29,398 nt of DNA from JAPLFM01 sp964650885 (GTDB lineage Bacteria; Bacteroidota; Ignavibacteria; Kapaibacteriales; UBA2268). Each line of letters begins with the position of its first letter. Position 1 is the first letter of the stretch. Location of the stretch: NCBI GenBank assembly GCA_964650885.1, contig CAZYXG010000032.1, positions 1 to 29,398 on the forward strand, given 5' to 3'. The notes under the pieces are model-generated. The model was not told the origin of the DNA. It ran no database searches and was given only the letters and a program-made list of their open reading frames with translations. The position numbers and the translations under genes are program-made. This document shows, in pieces, positions 8,053 to 15,441 of this stretch.

Positions 8053-8447
8053 GCTTTTTGGGAATCAATTCTTATTAGTAATGATTATTCTAATTGTTAA
8101 TTATATAAGGCGATTCATATTCATAAAGTATCTTTTTTTCTAAAATTACTTAATGTTTGGTTTATTCAAATAATTTTGATTAATATGGGTAATAAGTTTT
8201 ACTTTAACTTCATTAATCAAAAGTACAATAACAAGTAAAGAAACTGATATTAACTTAGCTTCCTCAGTTTACTTTGTTAAAGTGATTAATTCAATTACAA
8301 ATTCAATTTTCAAAAATTTTAAAATTGTAAAGAGGTAATAAGATGAAAAATAAAGGAAATAAAATGAAGGTAAGACTAAAATTATTGATATTAGATAGCA
8401 AACTCATATTTAAGAGAATTTCATAATTGCGAAAATGTGTGTCATCC
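8053..8447. other. Non-coding stretch with two tandem inverted repeats
   Basis: No convincing gene is present. TTTTGATTAAT (8174-8184) is exactly inverted at 8212-8222. A second, imperfect inverted repeat pairs 8230-8247 with 8264-8278 (TCAGTTTACTTTGTT). Both could form cruciforms or structured RNA. The only coding hint is the 27-codon ORF at 8343. Confidence 0.5.
8343..8426 (+). CDS. Possible 27-aa peptide or decayed gene start
   Basis: The ATG at 8343 is preceded seven bases upstream by AGAGG, one of the few Shine-Dalgarno-like sites in the window. The product would be a lysine-rich 27-aa peptide (MKNKGNKMKVRLKLLILDSK and seven more) ending at a TAA. It resembles the n- and h-regions of a signal peptide without a mature part. 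It may be a chance ORF or the start of a lost exported protein. Confidence 0.2.
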   Translation: MKNKGNKMKVRLKLLILDSKLIFKRIS

Positions 8448-9314
8448 TCAATATCCATAGATAGTTACACTTTTCTTTGCTTTTTGGGTCATTGCTTCAA
8501 GCATTGCTTTGGCATTGGCTCTGAAGAAATTCATTCCAGATATATTAATGTCTTCGCAAATTGTTTTGGGTATTTCATTTGCGAAATATTTGGGTAAATT
8601 GAAATTCATTTTCTTCATATCGTGGGCATAAGTCGGTACTATCACGCTATTACCATTATAATCTATACATTCGGTTTGGTAGAGTTTAGTTAGGTATGGA
8701 TTTATAGGAAAAATCTCTCTTTCAATATCATCAACCACATGTACAGCAGAAAGATAAGTTGTTCTAACTCCAAGCCCAATAATTTTACCATCGAGATTTC
8801 CCAATTTAGCAAAAGGACTATTCGAATCGTATGGATATGGCGATAAATTATGCCCTGTTGTAATTTCCTGAGCTAATTTGCCAATAGCCACAACTGATTT
8901 GGTAGGATGTAAAGAGCGAATTGCAGATTTATGCCTGCGTGCAAGTTCGCTCAAAAGTCCAGTATAGGAAGCAGTTTTGCGGATATTGAAAGTATGCCCT
9001 TCCTCTAAAAATTTAAAAGAAGTCAATTTCGGGAATGTAGGGAAAACCAAAGTTCCTTCTTCGCCAACAATATCAAGCAGAATATCGAGCGAATCAAAAG
9101 AAGAAAAATTAAGATTCAATCTATCCAGCGAGCTATGTATCATCACCAAATCGCCTTTCTTCACTTGCAATCTCTGTGTGATTATATTTGCAAAATCAAT
9201 CTCGCTTAGCAAGGGGAGTTTTGCAATATTGCGTCTATCCAAGTCTGTTTTCAGCTTAATCAACTTTTTGCGAAAACTCTCTGGCAGCAAATCTTTTATT
9301 ATGTTCTTTAGCAT
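8448..9314 (-). CDS. AAC(3)-fold N-acetyltransferase family protein
   Basis: A 288-aa protein with the signature of the aminoglycoside 3-N-acetyltransferase (AAC(3)/FrbF) superfamily: VMIHSS at 57-62 (cofactor pocket), EEGTLVFPTF, RSLHPTKSVVAIG at 133-145 with the conserved His136, NSPFAKL at 165-171, and TTYLSAVHVVDD at 185-196. Family members transfer acetyl or other acyl groups from CoA to an amine. Many environmental homologues act on sugars or nucleotide-linked compounds and confer no drug resistance. The lysine- and arginine-rich N-terminal 30 residues precede the domain and are not a signal peptide. It is monocistronic with no glycan or resistance genes next to it, so the substrate is unknown. 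It should not be reported as an antibiotic-resistance gene on this evidence. Confidence 0.8.
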   Translation of the reverse strand: MLKNIIKDLLPESFRKKLIKLKTDLDRRNIAKLPLLSEIDFANIITQRLQVKKGDLVMIHSSLDRLNLNFSSFDSLDILLDIVGEEGTLVFPTFPKLTSFKFLEEGHTFNIRKTASYTGLLSELARRHKSAIRSLHPTKSVVAIGKLAQEITTGHNLSPYPYDSNSPFAKLGNLDGKIIGLGVRTTYLSAVHVVDDIEREIFPINPYLTKLYQTECIDYNGNSVIVPTYAHDMKKMNFNLPKYFANEIPKTICEDINISGMNFFRANAKAMLEAMTQKAKKSVTIYGY

Positions 9315-9396
9315 AGTTCGAAATTAAGGAATTATTGTGGAATTTGGAAATTGGAGTTGGGGTTTATAAGGAGAGCAATAAAGAGAAAATTGAAAT

Positions 9397-9404
9397 TAAA
9401 TTTG
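9397..9404 (+). promoter_or_regulatory. Possible -7 element (TAAATTTG) for the 174-aa gene
   Basis: TAAATTTG matches TAnnTTTG and lies 68 bases before the ATG at 9473, leaving a longer leader than at other genes in this window. No -33 box was found. Confidence 0.3.
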
Positions 9405-9472
9405 TGTAAACTTATTCATTTAGGTAACTTACCATAATATTTCTGACAAATTATAGAATAACATTTCAAAAT

Positions 9473-9997
9473 ATGAGTGATAGAGTAATTAAATGTGCAT
9501 CAGTTAACTACAAGGTAGAACCATTTTTTATAATTCAGACCAATGGAATTGACCAAAGGTATGTTGCATCGTTCCAAAATATAGAAAAACTAAAAAAGTT
9601 TATGCTTGATTTTAATGAAAAATCTAGCAATGAAAACCAAATTAGATTTCACCACCTTTTAGATGCAGAAAAGCCAGACATTTATACTGGGTTAATATCG
9701 AAAGAGAATTTCGTGGAGATGTTGGATAAGTATAATGATATGATTATGTATTATGGTTTTCACGACTTAATGCTGAGAAATTCGGAAACAGGGGACTACT
9801 TTGCGTTTGATGAACACGGCTTAATTTACATTTATTCAGTTGAGGATTATAAGCAAATTCTTGAAGAATATGGCCTGGAATTCAAAGAGAATCAAGAGCT
9901 CAATTTTGAATCAGACCATGAACATTTGAGCAAAGTAACTGACAAACAAGATTTGTTAAGTTTAATTAAAGAATACAAATTGCAAAAAATTAATTAA
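9473..9997 (+). CDS. Hypothetical cytosolic protein, 174 aa
   Basis: I do not recognise this family. The protein is acidic and mixed alpha/beta in appearance, with no signal peptide or membrane segment. Visible pieces are an N-terminal strand-rich segment (VEPFFIIQTNGIDQRYVASF), a central helix and aromatic region (DMIMYYGFHDLMLRNSETGD), then FDEHGLIYIYS followed by YKQILEEYGLEF. That last layout, a strand, a turn, and a helix ending in YGL, is seen in some small immunity-type proteins, but no toxin gene adjoins, so I do not claim that role. It is monocistronic and flanked by low-complexity intergenic DNA. The ATG at 9473 is the first in frame and has no Shine-Dalgarno. Confidence 0.7.
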   Translation: MSDRVIKCASVNYKVEPFFIIQTNGIDQRYVASFQNIEKLKKFMLDFNEKSSNENQIRFHHLLDAEKPDIYTGLISKENFVEMLDKYNDMIMYYGFHDLMLRNSETGDYFAFDEHGLIYIYSVEDYKQILEEYGLEFKENQELNFESDHEHLSKVTDKQDLLSLIKEYKLQKIN

Positions 9998-10135
9998 TTG
10001 ATTTATGGAAAGAATAGAATTTGAAATAGAGACTTTTAGTTTGTTTAAATTATCTTAAACTCCAGCTTCAGCACTCCAACTCCAATACCAGTTTCAATCC
10101 TGACTTAAATCATAGAAGTATTGCTTGTTTTTCCT

Positions 10136-10143
10136 TATATTTG
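10136..10143 (+). promoter_or_regulatory. -7 element (TATATTTG) upstream of hpd
   Basis: TATATTTG matches TAnnTTTG and lies 57 bases before the hpd ATG. A -33 TTTG box at the usual spacing is not obvious. Confidence 0.4.
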
Positions 10144-10200
10144 CAATGTTACGGACTACATTCCGTTACTATTTTTTTGAATATTTACATGAGCTAAGAA

Positions 10201-11370
10201 ATGGAACAAGGTATATGCTATGGTGGTATCCCCAGCAGAGTCCCCAATAACACAATGGGAATCCGTGGATACGACTATGTGGAATTTTATGTTGGCTCTG
10301 CCAAGATGGTTGCATATTGGCATGCCAAAGCTATGGGTATGGATATTGTTGCGTATGCAGGGCCAGAAACAGGTTCTCGCGATCGTACTTCTTACTTATT
10401 GGCTACTCCTACAAATTTGAAAATAATGATTACTTCGGCTTTACAACCGGATACTTATGATATTACTTCATTCCAAACTAAGCACGGAGACGGAGTAAAA
10501 CGTTGGACTGTGGAAGTTGTAGATGTGCGTGAGACATTCAAAAAAGCAGTTATGAATGGTGCTGTGCCAGTTCGCAGGCCATTTAAAATTGAAGATAAAG
10601 ATGGTTACGTAGAGCGTGCATCTATTAGAATTTATGACGACACTGAAATTCAGTTTATCAATTACGACCACTATAAAGGGCTTTTTATGCCTGGTTTTGA
10701 AGAGCCAGTGCAAAAAATTAAGTTCGAAAGAAACGAAACTGGATTGAAATACATTGATCATATTGTGGGCAATGTACATATAAATGAAATGGATTATTGG
10801 GCAGAATATATAAATCGGTCATTGGATTTTGAAACATTTATTCATTATGGCCCTGGCGATATTTCTACCAAATATTCGGCATTGCTTTCTAAAGTTGTTC
10901 GCTCAAAAGATCAAATTATAAAAAATCCAATAAATGAACCATTTGAAGCAGCTCGCAAATCACAAATTGATGAATATACTGAGCAATATTTAGGTTCTGG
11001 CATTCAACATATTGCAATAGCAACGACTGATATTATTACATCAGTTAAACATTTGAGAGCAAATGGAGTTGAATTCCTAGACGCTCCACCAGATAGCTAC
11101 TATGAAGCAATTGGAAATAGAGATTTCGGTTTGGAAGAAGATATAAATCAACTTAAAGAACACGGTATTTTATGCGATGTGGAAGGAAAGGGATATCTGC
11201 TGCAATTATTTACAAAACCAATTGGCGACAGACCTACTTTCTTCTATGAGATTATACAAAGAAGAAAAGGTGCTTCTGGTTTCGGACAAGGTAATTTCCA
11301 AGCTCTATTTGAAGCAATTGAAAGAGATCAAGAAAAACGTGGCAATCTGACTGCGGACGAAAAATATTAA
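10201..11370 (+). CDS. hpd: 4-hydroxyphenylpyruvate dioxygenase
   Basis: A 389-aa Fe(II) enzyme that converts 4-hydroxyphenylpyruvate to homogentisate in tyrosine catabolism. It has the two-vicinal-oxygen-chelate-domain layout. The 2-His-1-Glu iron ligands are visible as His187 (DHIVGNVH), His270 (GIQHIAIAT) and Glu350 (FFYEIIQRR). The C-terminal signature FGQGNFQALFEAIERDQEKR distinguishes HPPD from hydroxymandelate synthase. Length matches bacterial homologues. The ATG at 10201 gives the extension MEQGICYGG, and Met19 (MGIRGYDYVEFY) is an alternative start closer to the domain. No homogentisate dioxygenase, fumarylacetoacetase or aminotransferase gene adjoins, so the rest of the pathway must be elsewhere, or homogentisate has another use such as quinone or pigment formation. 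Confidence 0.96.
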   Translation: MEQGICYGGIPSRVPNNTMGIRGYDYVEFYVGSAKMVAYWHAKAMGMDIVAYAGPETGSRDRTSYLLATPTNLKIMITSALQPDTYDITSFQTKHGDGVKRWTVEVVDVRETFKKAVMNGAVPVRRPFKIEDKDGYVERASIRIYDDTEIQFINYDHYKGLFMPGFEEPVQKIKFERNETGLKYIDHIVGNVHINEMDYWAEYINRSLDFETFIHYGPGDISTKYSALLSKVVRSKDQIIKNPINEPFEAARKSQIDEYTEQYLGSGIQHIAIATTDIITSVKHLRANGVEFLDAPPDSYYEAIGNRDFGLEEDINQLKEHGILCDVEGKGYLLQLFTKPIGDRPTFFYEIIQRRKGASGFGQGNFQALFEAIERDQEKRGNLTADEKY

Positions 11371-11388
11371 GATTATTTTCGTATATTT

Positions 11389-11423
11389 AAAAACTCTATA
11401 TAATTCATATAGAGTTTTTTTTT
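11389..11423 (+). terminator. Rho-independent terminator of hpd
   Basis: AAAAACTCTATAT and ATATAGAGTTTTT form a perfect 13-bp stem around AATTC, followed by a T-run to 11423. It begins 18 bases after the hpd stop. Confidence 0.88.
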
Positions 11424-11441
11424 GATATAATTCTGATTTAT

Positions 11442-12941
11442 ATGAAAAACAAACTACTATTATCTGGGGTCTTAACATTTTTACTGTCAATAGTGGTAGT
11501 GATATATTGGGCTTTGCTAAAGACTAATTTTAATTTTACTTATCCACTTGACGACAGTTATATTCATTTGGCAATTGCAAAGAACTTGGCTCAGTATGGT
11601 GTATGGGGTGTTACTAAGTTTGAATTTACATCTGCATCTTCATCGCCACTTTATACAATTATTATAGCAACTTTAATTAAGTTGTTTGGCAATAATCTTT
11701 ATATTCCTTTGCTTTTAAATATAGGAATTGGCTTTGCAATTGTTGCAATTGCAAGTAAATTTATTAAGGAGCATTTCTCAAATATACCCAAGATATATTA
11801 CTATTTAGTACTGAATTTATTTATTCTTTTTCTCCCATTGCATACAATTGTTTTCCTAGCAATGGAGCACACTCTGCATTGTTTATTTGTTTTGTTGTTA
11901 TTTATTGAATTCTATAAGTATTTGAATGGCAAATTAACCAATCAATATTTACTTCCCTTATACTCTTTTTTATCTCTTTCAACCAGATATGAAACTCTAT
12001 TTATTTTGTTCCCAATTGCTATGGTGTTGCTATATAAAAAAGATTATAAATTATTGATTCTAACAAGTATAGCAGGAGCTGTGTCAATTTTTGGTTTCGG
12101 AGCGTATTTCATTTCTCAAGGAGGTAGACTTCTTCCATATTCAGTGCTTGTGAAAGGTGATTCACCACAAATGAATCTACAAAGTATTATTGAATACCTA
12201 AAAATTGTGTGGATGAAATTCATTATCAATAAAGGGGCAAGTACAGTTTTGCTTTCCTCTATCGCACTTATGGCTTTCTCATTTTATAAAAAACTACACA
12301 AAACAAACTTTGAAATATTTGCAATTATTACTATCACAACAGTCATCACATTAATTCATACATTTATAGGAGGACCAGGTCATTTTTTCAGATATGAGTC
12401 ATATATTATTACTTTGTTTTTCTTTTCCGTGTTAGTTATTTATAATAGAATTGGAAAAACTATTTTAATAAAATGTTTGATATTATTTACTTTATTAGGT
12501 GTATCTGCAAGGATTTATCAGTCGTTTATAAAGACTCCTCAAGCATCGCAAAATATTTATGAGCAACAAATACAGATGTCAAATTATGTTGCCAAACATA
12601 AAGAAATTGAGTCAATAGTTCTAAATGATATTGGAGCGATTGCCTATTTCAATAGCGATGTGAAAATATTAGACGTATGGGCATTGGCTACTCCTGAGCT
12701 TTCCGAATTTGTACTTTGGGAAAAGAAAGCTGGTCTGCCTGTGAAAATTACAACCCAAATGAAAAAAGAGTTAATTGGCAAATTAAGTAAAGAAAAAGGA
12801 ATTGATTTCGTAATGATATATCCTAATTTATTTCAAACATTAGTTCAGGATAATTGGAAGTTGACAGATTCATTGGTTATGAAATCAAAAAGAGTAGTTT
12901 GTGCGGATACTTTGGTTTATTTCTTTAAAGTAAATAAATAA
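11442..12941 (+). CDS. GT-C-type multi-pass membrane glycosyltransferase-like protein
   Basis: A 499-aa integral membrane protein with many hydrophobic segments, the first at about 5-25, further ones between 68 and 220, and others at 265-360. The first periplasmic loop carries PLDDSYIHLAIAKNLAQYG with Asp37-Asp38, the acidic pair typical of GT-C enzymes (ArnT/PMT/PglB-like) that use polyprenyl-phosphate sugars. SASSSPLYT follows, as in many GT39-like proteins. A soluble C-terminal domain (about 375-499, containing VLNDIGAIAYF and VWALATPEL) resembles the periplasmic tail of such enzymes. Donor and acceptor cannot be told from sequence. It starts 18 bases after the hpd terminator and has no glycan genes around it. 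It converges on the 121-aa gene with seven bases between stop codons. Confidence 0.75.
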   Translation: MKNKLLLSGVLTFLLSIVVVIYWALLKTNFNFTYPLDDSYIHLAIAKNLAQYGVWGVTKFEFTSASSSPLYTIIIATLIKLFGNNLYIPLLLNIGIGFAIVAIASKFIKEHFSNIPKIYYYLVLNLFILFLPLHTIVFLAMEHTLHCLFVLLLFIEFYKYLNGKLTNQYLLPLYSFLSLSTRYETLFILFPIAMVLLYKKDYKLLILTSIAGAVSIFGFGAYFISQGGRLLPYSVLVKGDSPQMNLQSIIEYLKIVWMKFIINKGASTVLLSSIALMAFSFYKKLHKTNFEIFAIITITTVITLIHTFIGGPGHFFRYESYIITLFFFSVLVIYNRIGKTILIKCLILFTLLGVSARIYQSFIKTPQASQNIYEQQIQMSNYVAKHKEIESIVLNDIGAIAYFNSDVKILDVWALATPELSEFVLWEKKAGLPVKITTQMKKELIGKLSKEKGIDFVMIYPNLFQTLVQDNWKLTDSLVMKSKRVVCADTLVYFFKVNK

Positions 12942-12958
12942 ATAAATATTATTTACTT
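12928..12958. terminator. 10-bp palindrome across the convergent junction at 12941/12949
   Basis: AAGTAAATAA (12928-12937) pairs perfectly with TTATTTACTT (12949-12958) around an 11-base loop. The right arm contains the minus-gene stop codon and the loop contains the plus-gene stop. It probably works as a compact AT-only bidirectional terminator. Confidence 0.5.
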
Positions 12959-13314
12959 GCTCTATGTTTTGCCATCATCACTCGACCTTCTCGCAGCAGT
13001 CGTTGTTTTTCTTCTTCGGAAATTTCAGGACGGCTTGGCACTTGAGTTGCTAAATCGAAATCATCTTCTCGCAAATACATCTTTATTATATTCACAATAT
13101 CATCTTCGTATTTAGCTTTCACCATTTTATTCAAATGTAATAACTTAAAAGCCAATTGTTTATTGCTATCTGTAACTTGACGGAATTTCTTCCTGAGTGC
13201 AATTAAAGTATTATTATAAACACTTTCTTTCGCACTTGGCTCCATGTAAAAATCGCTACTCTTAGGATGAATAGCGATTAATGCCGTGTCTATATATTTT
13301 TTCTTAATTGCCAA
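12949..13314 (-). CDS. Hypothetical protein, 121 aa, coupled to speA
   Basis: I do not recognise this family. The protein is soluble, highly charged and mainly helical by composition. Its C-terminal third is strongly charged (PEISEEEKQRLLREGRVMMA) and ends in KHRASK. There is no signal peptide or cysteine pattern. The start is a TTG placed directly after the speA stop (TAATTG, zero spacing), so translation is probably coupled to speA. The next in-frame ATG is at residue 23 and would remove a plausible N-terminus. Context suggests a partner or product related to polyamine synthesis, but that is inference from position only. I am fairly confident that it is a real gene because the frame fills the space between speA and the convergent neighbour. 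Confidence 0.7.
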   Translation of the reverse strand: MAIKKKYIDTALIAIHPKSSDFYMEPSAKESVYNNTLIALRKKFRQVTDSNKQLAFKLLHLNKMVKAKYEDDIVNIIKMYLREDDFDLATQVPSRPEISEEEKQRLLREGRVMMAKHRASK

Positions 13315-15207
13315 TTAATTTTCTAAATAAGTATAGCCATACAAACCTGAGCGATAAGTCGAAAGATATTCCTTGCCTTCTGCGGCTGTGATAGTGCCAT
13401 TTTTCACACAGCTTGTAACCCATGCTTCCATTTTGCGAACAAGTTTTTTTGCATTAAACTGAACATAATCAAGTACATCGGCAACTGTTTCTCCATCTAT
13501 TATTTGTTCGATTTCATATTTGTCTCCATTCACTACAACATGTACTGCATTTGTGTCACCAAATAAATTATGTAAATCGCCTAATATTTCTTGATAAGCA
13601 CCAACTAAAAATGCACCTAAGTAATATTTATCTCCAGTTTTGAAATCGTGGACTGGCATGTGGTGCGAAACGTCCAAACCACCAATAAATAAATCAATTT
13701 TACCATCGCTATCGCAAGTTATATCTTGCAAAGTAGCACGGACTTTTGGTTCTTTATTTAATTTATGGATTGGAATAATTGGGAATATTTGATCAATAGC
13801 CCATGAATCTGGCAATGATTGGAATAATGAGAAATTACAGAAATATTTATCGGAAAGCATCTTTGCTAAAGCTCTTGCTTCATCGGGCTGATGTTTTTGA
13901 TCTAAGAAAATTAATTGAACTTTTCGAGCAACTGTCCAAAATAGTTTTTCAATCAATGCACGAGTAGATAAATCTAAGTGACCTAAGCTGAATAAATCAA
14001 GTGCTTCTTGTCTGATTTGCTGTGCATCGTGCCAATCTTCCACCATTCGAGCGTTGCTTAACCGAGTTGAAATATTGAACAATTCACGAGCCAATTCATT
14101 GGTTACATCTTCCATTTTGAAATCATCTTCCAAAATAGGAAGTGAAGTTTTTTCCAATACATCGAATATTAAAATAGAGTGGTGTGCTGTGAGAGCTCTA
14201 CCAGACTCAGTGATAATGTTTGGATGTTTCAAATTATATTTATTGCAAACATCTACTATGGAAGATATTGCATCATTTACGTATTCCTGAATCGAATAAT
14301 TGATACTGCTTGCACCAGTTGAGCGAGAGCCGTCATAATCAACGCCTAAGCCACCGCCAATATCCACATATTCTAAATTGCAACCCAGTTTAGTCAGCTC
14401 CACATAGAAATGTGATACTTCTCTGAGTGCTGTTTTAATTTTTCTAATCATAGTGATTTGGCTGCCCAAATGGAAATGAATCAACTTCAAACAGTCTGTC
14501 ATTCCTTCTTTTTCGGCAATATGCAATGCAGCCATCAATTCGCTTGCATTCAGACCAAACTTACTTTTATCGCCACCAGAATCTTCCCATTTGCCAGAAC
14601 CAGAACTATTCAATTTTATTCTAATTCCAATATTAGGGCGTACTTTTAACTTTTTAGCCATCGAAATAATTAGCTTCAATTCATTGAGTTTTTCAACCAC
14701 AATGAATATCTCTTTGCCCATCTTTTGGGCAAGAAGTGCTAACTCAATAAAATCTTCATCTTTATAGCCATTGCAAATTATTGGTGCTTCTTCGTTGTTG
14801 GCAATTGCCAATACTACATGCAGTTCTGGTTTGGAGCCAGCTTCCAAGCCAATATTGAATTTTCGACCTTGTGAAACCATTTCTTCCACAACTGGCTTCA
14901 TTTGGTTCACTTTGATTGGATAGACTATATAGTTTTTGCCTTTATAACCATATTCTTCACTTGCTTTTTTGAAGCAGCTAGAAATTTGCTCAATTCTATT
15001 ATGCAAAATGTCGGGGAAACGAAGTAACATTGGCGTAGATACATCTCTTAGCTGAAGTTCGTCCACAAGCTCCTTTAAATCAATCTTCACTCCGCCTGGC
15101 TTTGGGGATACATAAGCATTGCCTTTCTCATTAATGCCAAAGTAATCTATACCCCAACCATTGATGTTGTAAAGCTCTGCTGAATCCTCAATTGTCCATT
15201 TTTTCAT
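13315..15207 (-). CDS. speA: Biosynthetic arginine decarboxylase
   Basis: A fold-III PLP enzyme that decarboxylates arginine to agmatine, the first step of putrescine and spermidine synthesis. It is 630 aa from the chosen start, close to E. coli SpeA (658). The PLP lysine lies in YPIKVNQ (Lys99). GLEAGSKPEL, ICNGYKDEDF, the HFHLGSQ segment and GGGLGVDYDGSRS follow in the expected order. The C-terminal part has YLGAFLVGAYQEILGDLHNL, typical of SpeA. I chose the ATG at 15207 because GGAG lies five bases upstream and MKKWTIEDSAELYNINGWG is the usual family N-terminus. An in-frame GTG at 15237 would add ten residues. The next gene begins at the base after its stop codon, implying an operon. No agmatine deiminase or ureohydrolase is adjacent. 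Confidence 0.95.
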   Translation of the reverse strand: MKKWTIEDSAELYNINGWGIDYFGINEKGNAYVSPKPGGVKIDLKELVDELQLRDVSTPMLLRFPDILHNRIEQISSCFKKASEEYGYKGKNYIVYPIKVNQMKPVVEEMVSQGRKFNIGLEAGSKPELHVVLAIANNEEAPIICNGYKDEDFIELALLAQKMGKEIFIVVEKLNELKLIISMAKKLKVRPNIGIRIKLNSSGSGKWEDSGGDKSKFGLNASELMAALHIAEKEGMTDCLKLIHFHLGSQITMIRKIKTALREVSHFYVELTKLGCNLEYVDIGGGLGVDYDGSRSTGASSINYSIQEYVNDAISSIVDVCNKYNLKHPNIITESGRALTAHHSILIFDVLEKTSLPILEDDFKMEDVTNELARELFNISTRLSNARMVEDWHDAQQIRQEALDLFSLGHLDLSTRALIEKLFWTVARKVQLIFLDQKHQPDEARALAKMLSDKYFCNFSLFQSLPDSWAIDQIFPIIPIHKLNKEPKVRATLQDITCDSDGKIDLFIGGLDVSHHMPVHDFKTGDKYYLGAFLVGAYQEILGDLHNLFGDTNAVHVVVNGDKYEIEQIIDGETVADVLDYVQFNAKKLVRKMEAWVTSCVKNGTITAAEGKEYLSTYRSGLYGYTYLEN

Positions 15208-15441
15208 TGTTTCTCCAAACCATTTCAATTTTTGCACTTTTTAGAAATTAAAATTAAGAAATTTTTAAGTTTTAATCCCAAAGAACTTCACATTTTAGGA
15301 GAAAGCAGGAAACTAAAAACAAAATGGATTGCTTAAAGTATATTGATTGATTCAAAGTAATCCTGAGCTTGCTGACCACCTAACTAAAAGTAAGTTGATA
15401 TATAGCCAATGGAGGATTGATTCAATACAACAAGTAAATCA

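Noticed and set aside
9473..9997. Immunity-protein interpretation of the 174-aa orphan
   Set aside because: The layout is loosely compatible, but no polymorphic toxin or secretion partner adjoins and no family motif is recognised.
15208..15237. GTG start for speA giving ten more residues
   Set aside because: The ATG at 15207 has a GGAG site at ideal spacing and matches the usual family N-terminus.
15345..15425. Direct repeat GATTGATTCAA at 15345 and 15415 upstream of speA
   Set aside because: Eleven AT-rich bases repeated once within a non-coding stretch is not notable without genome-wide counts.
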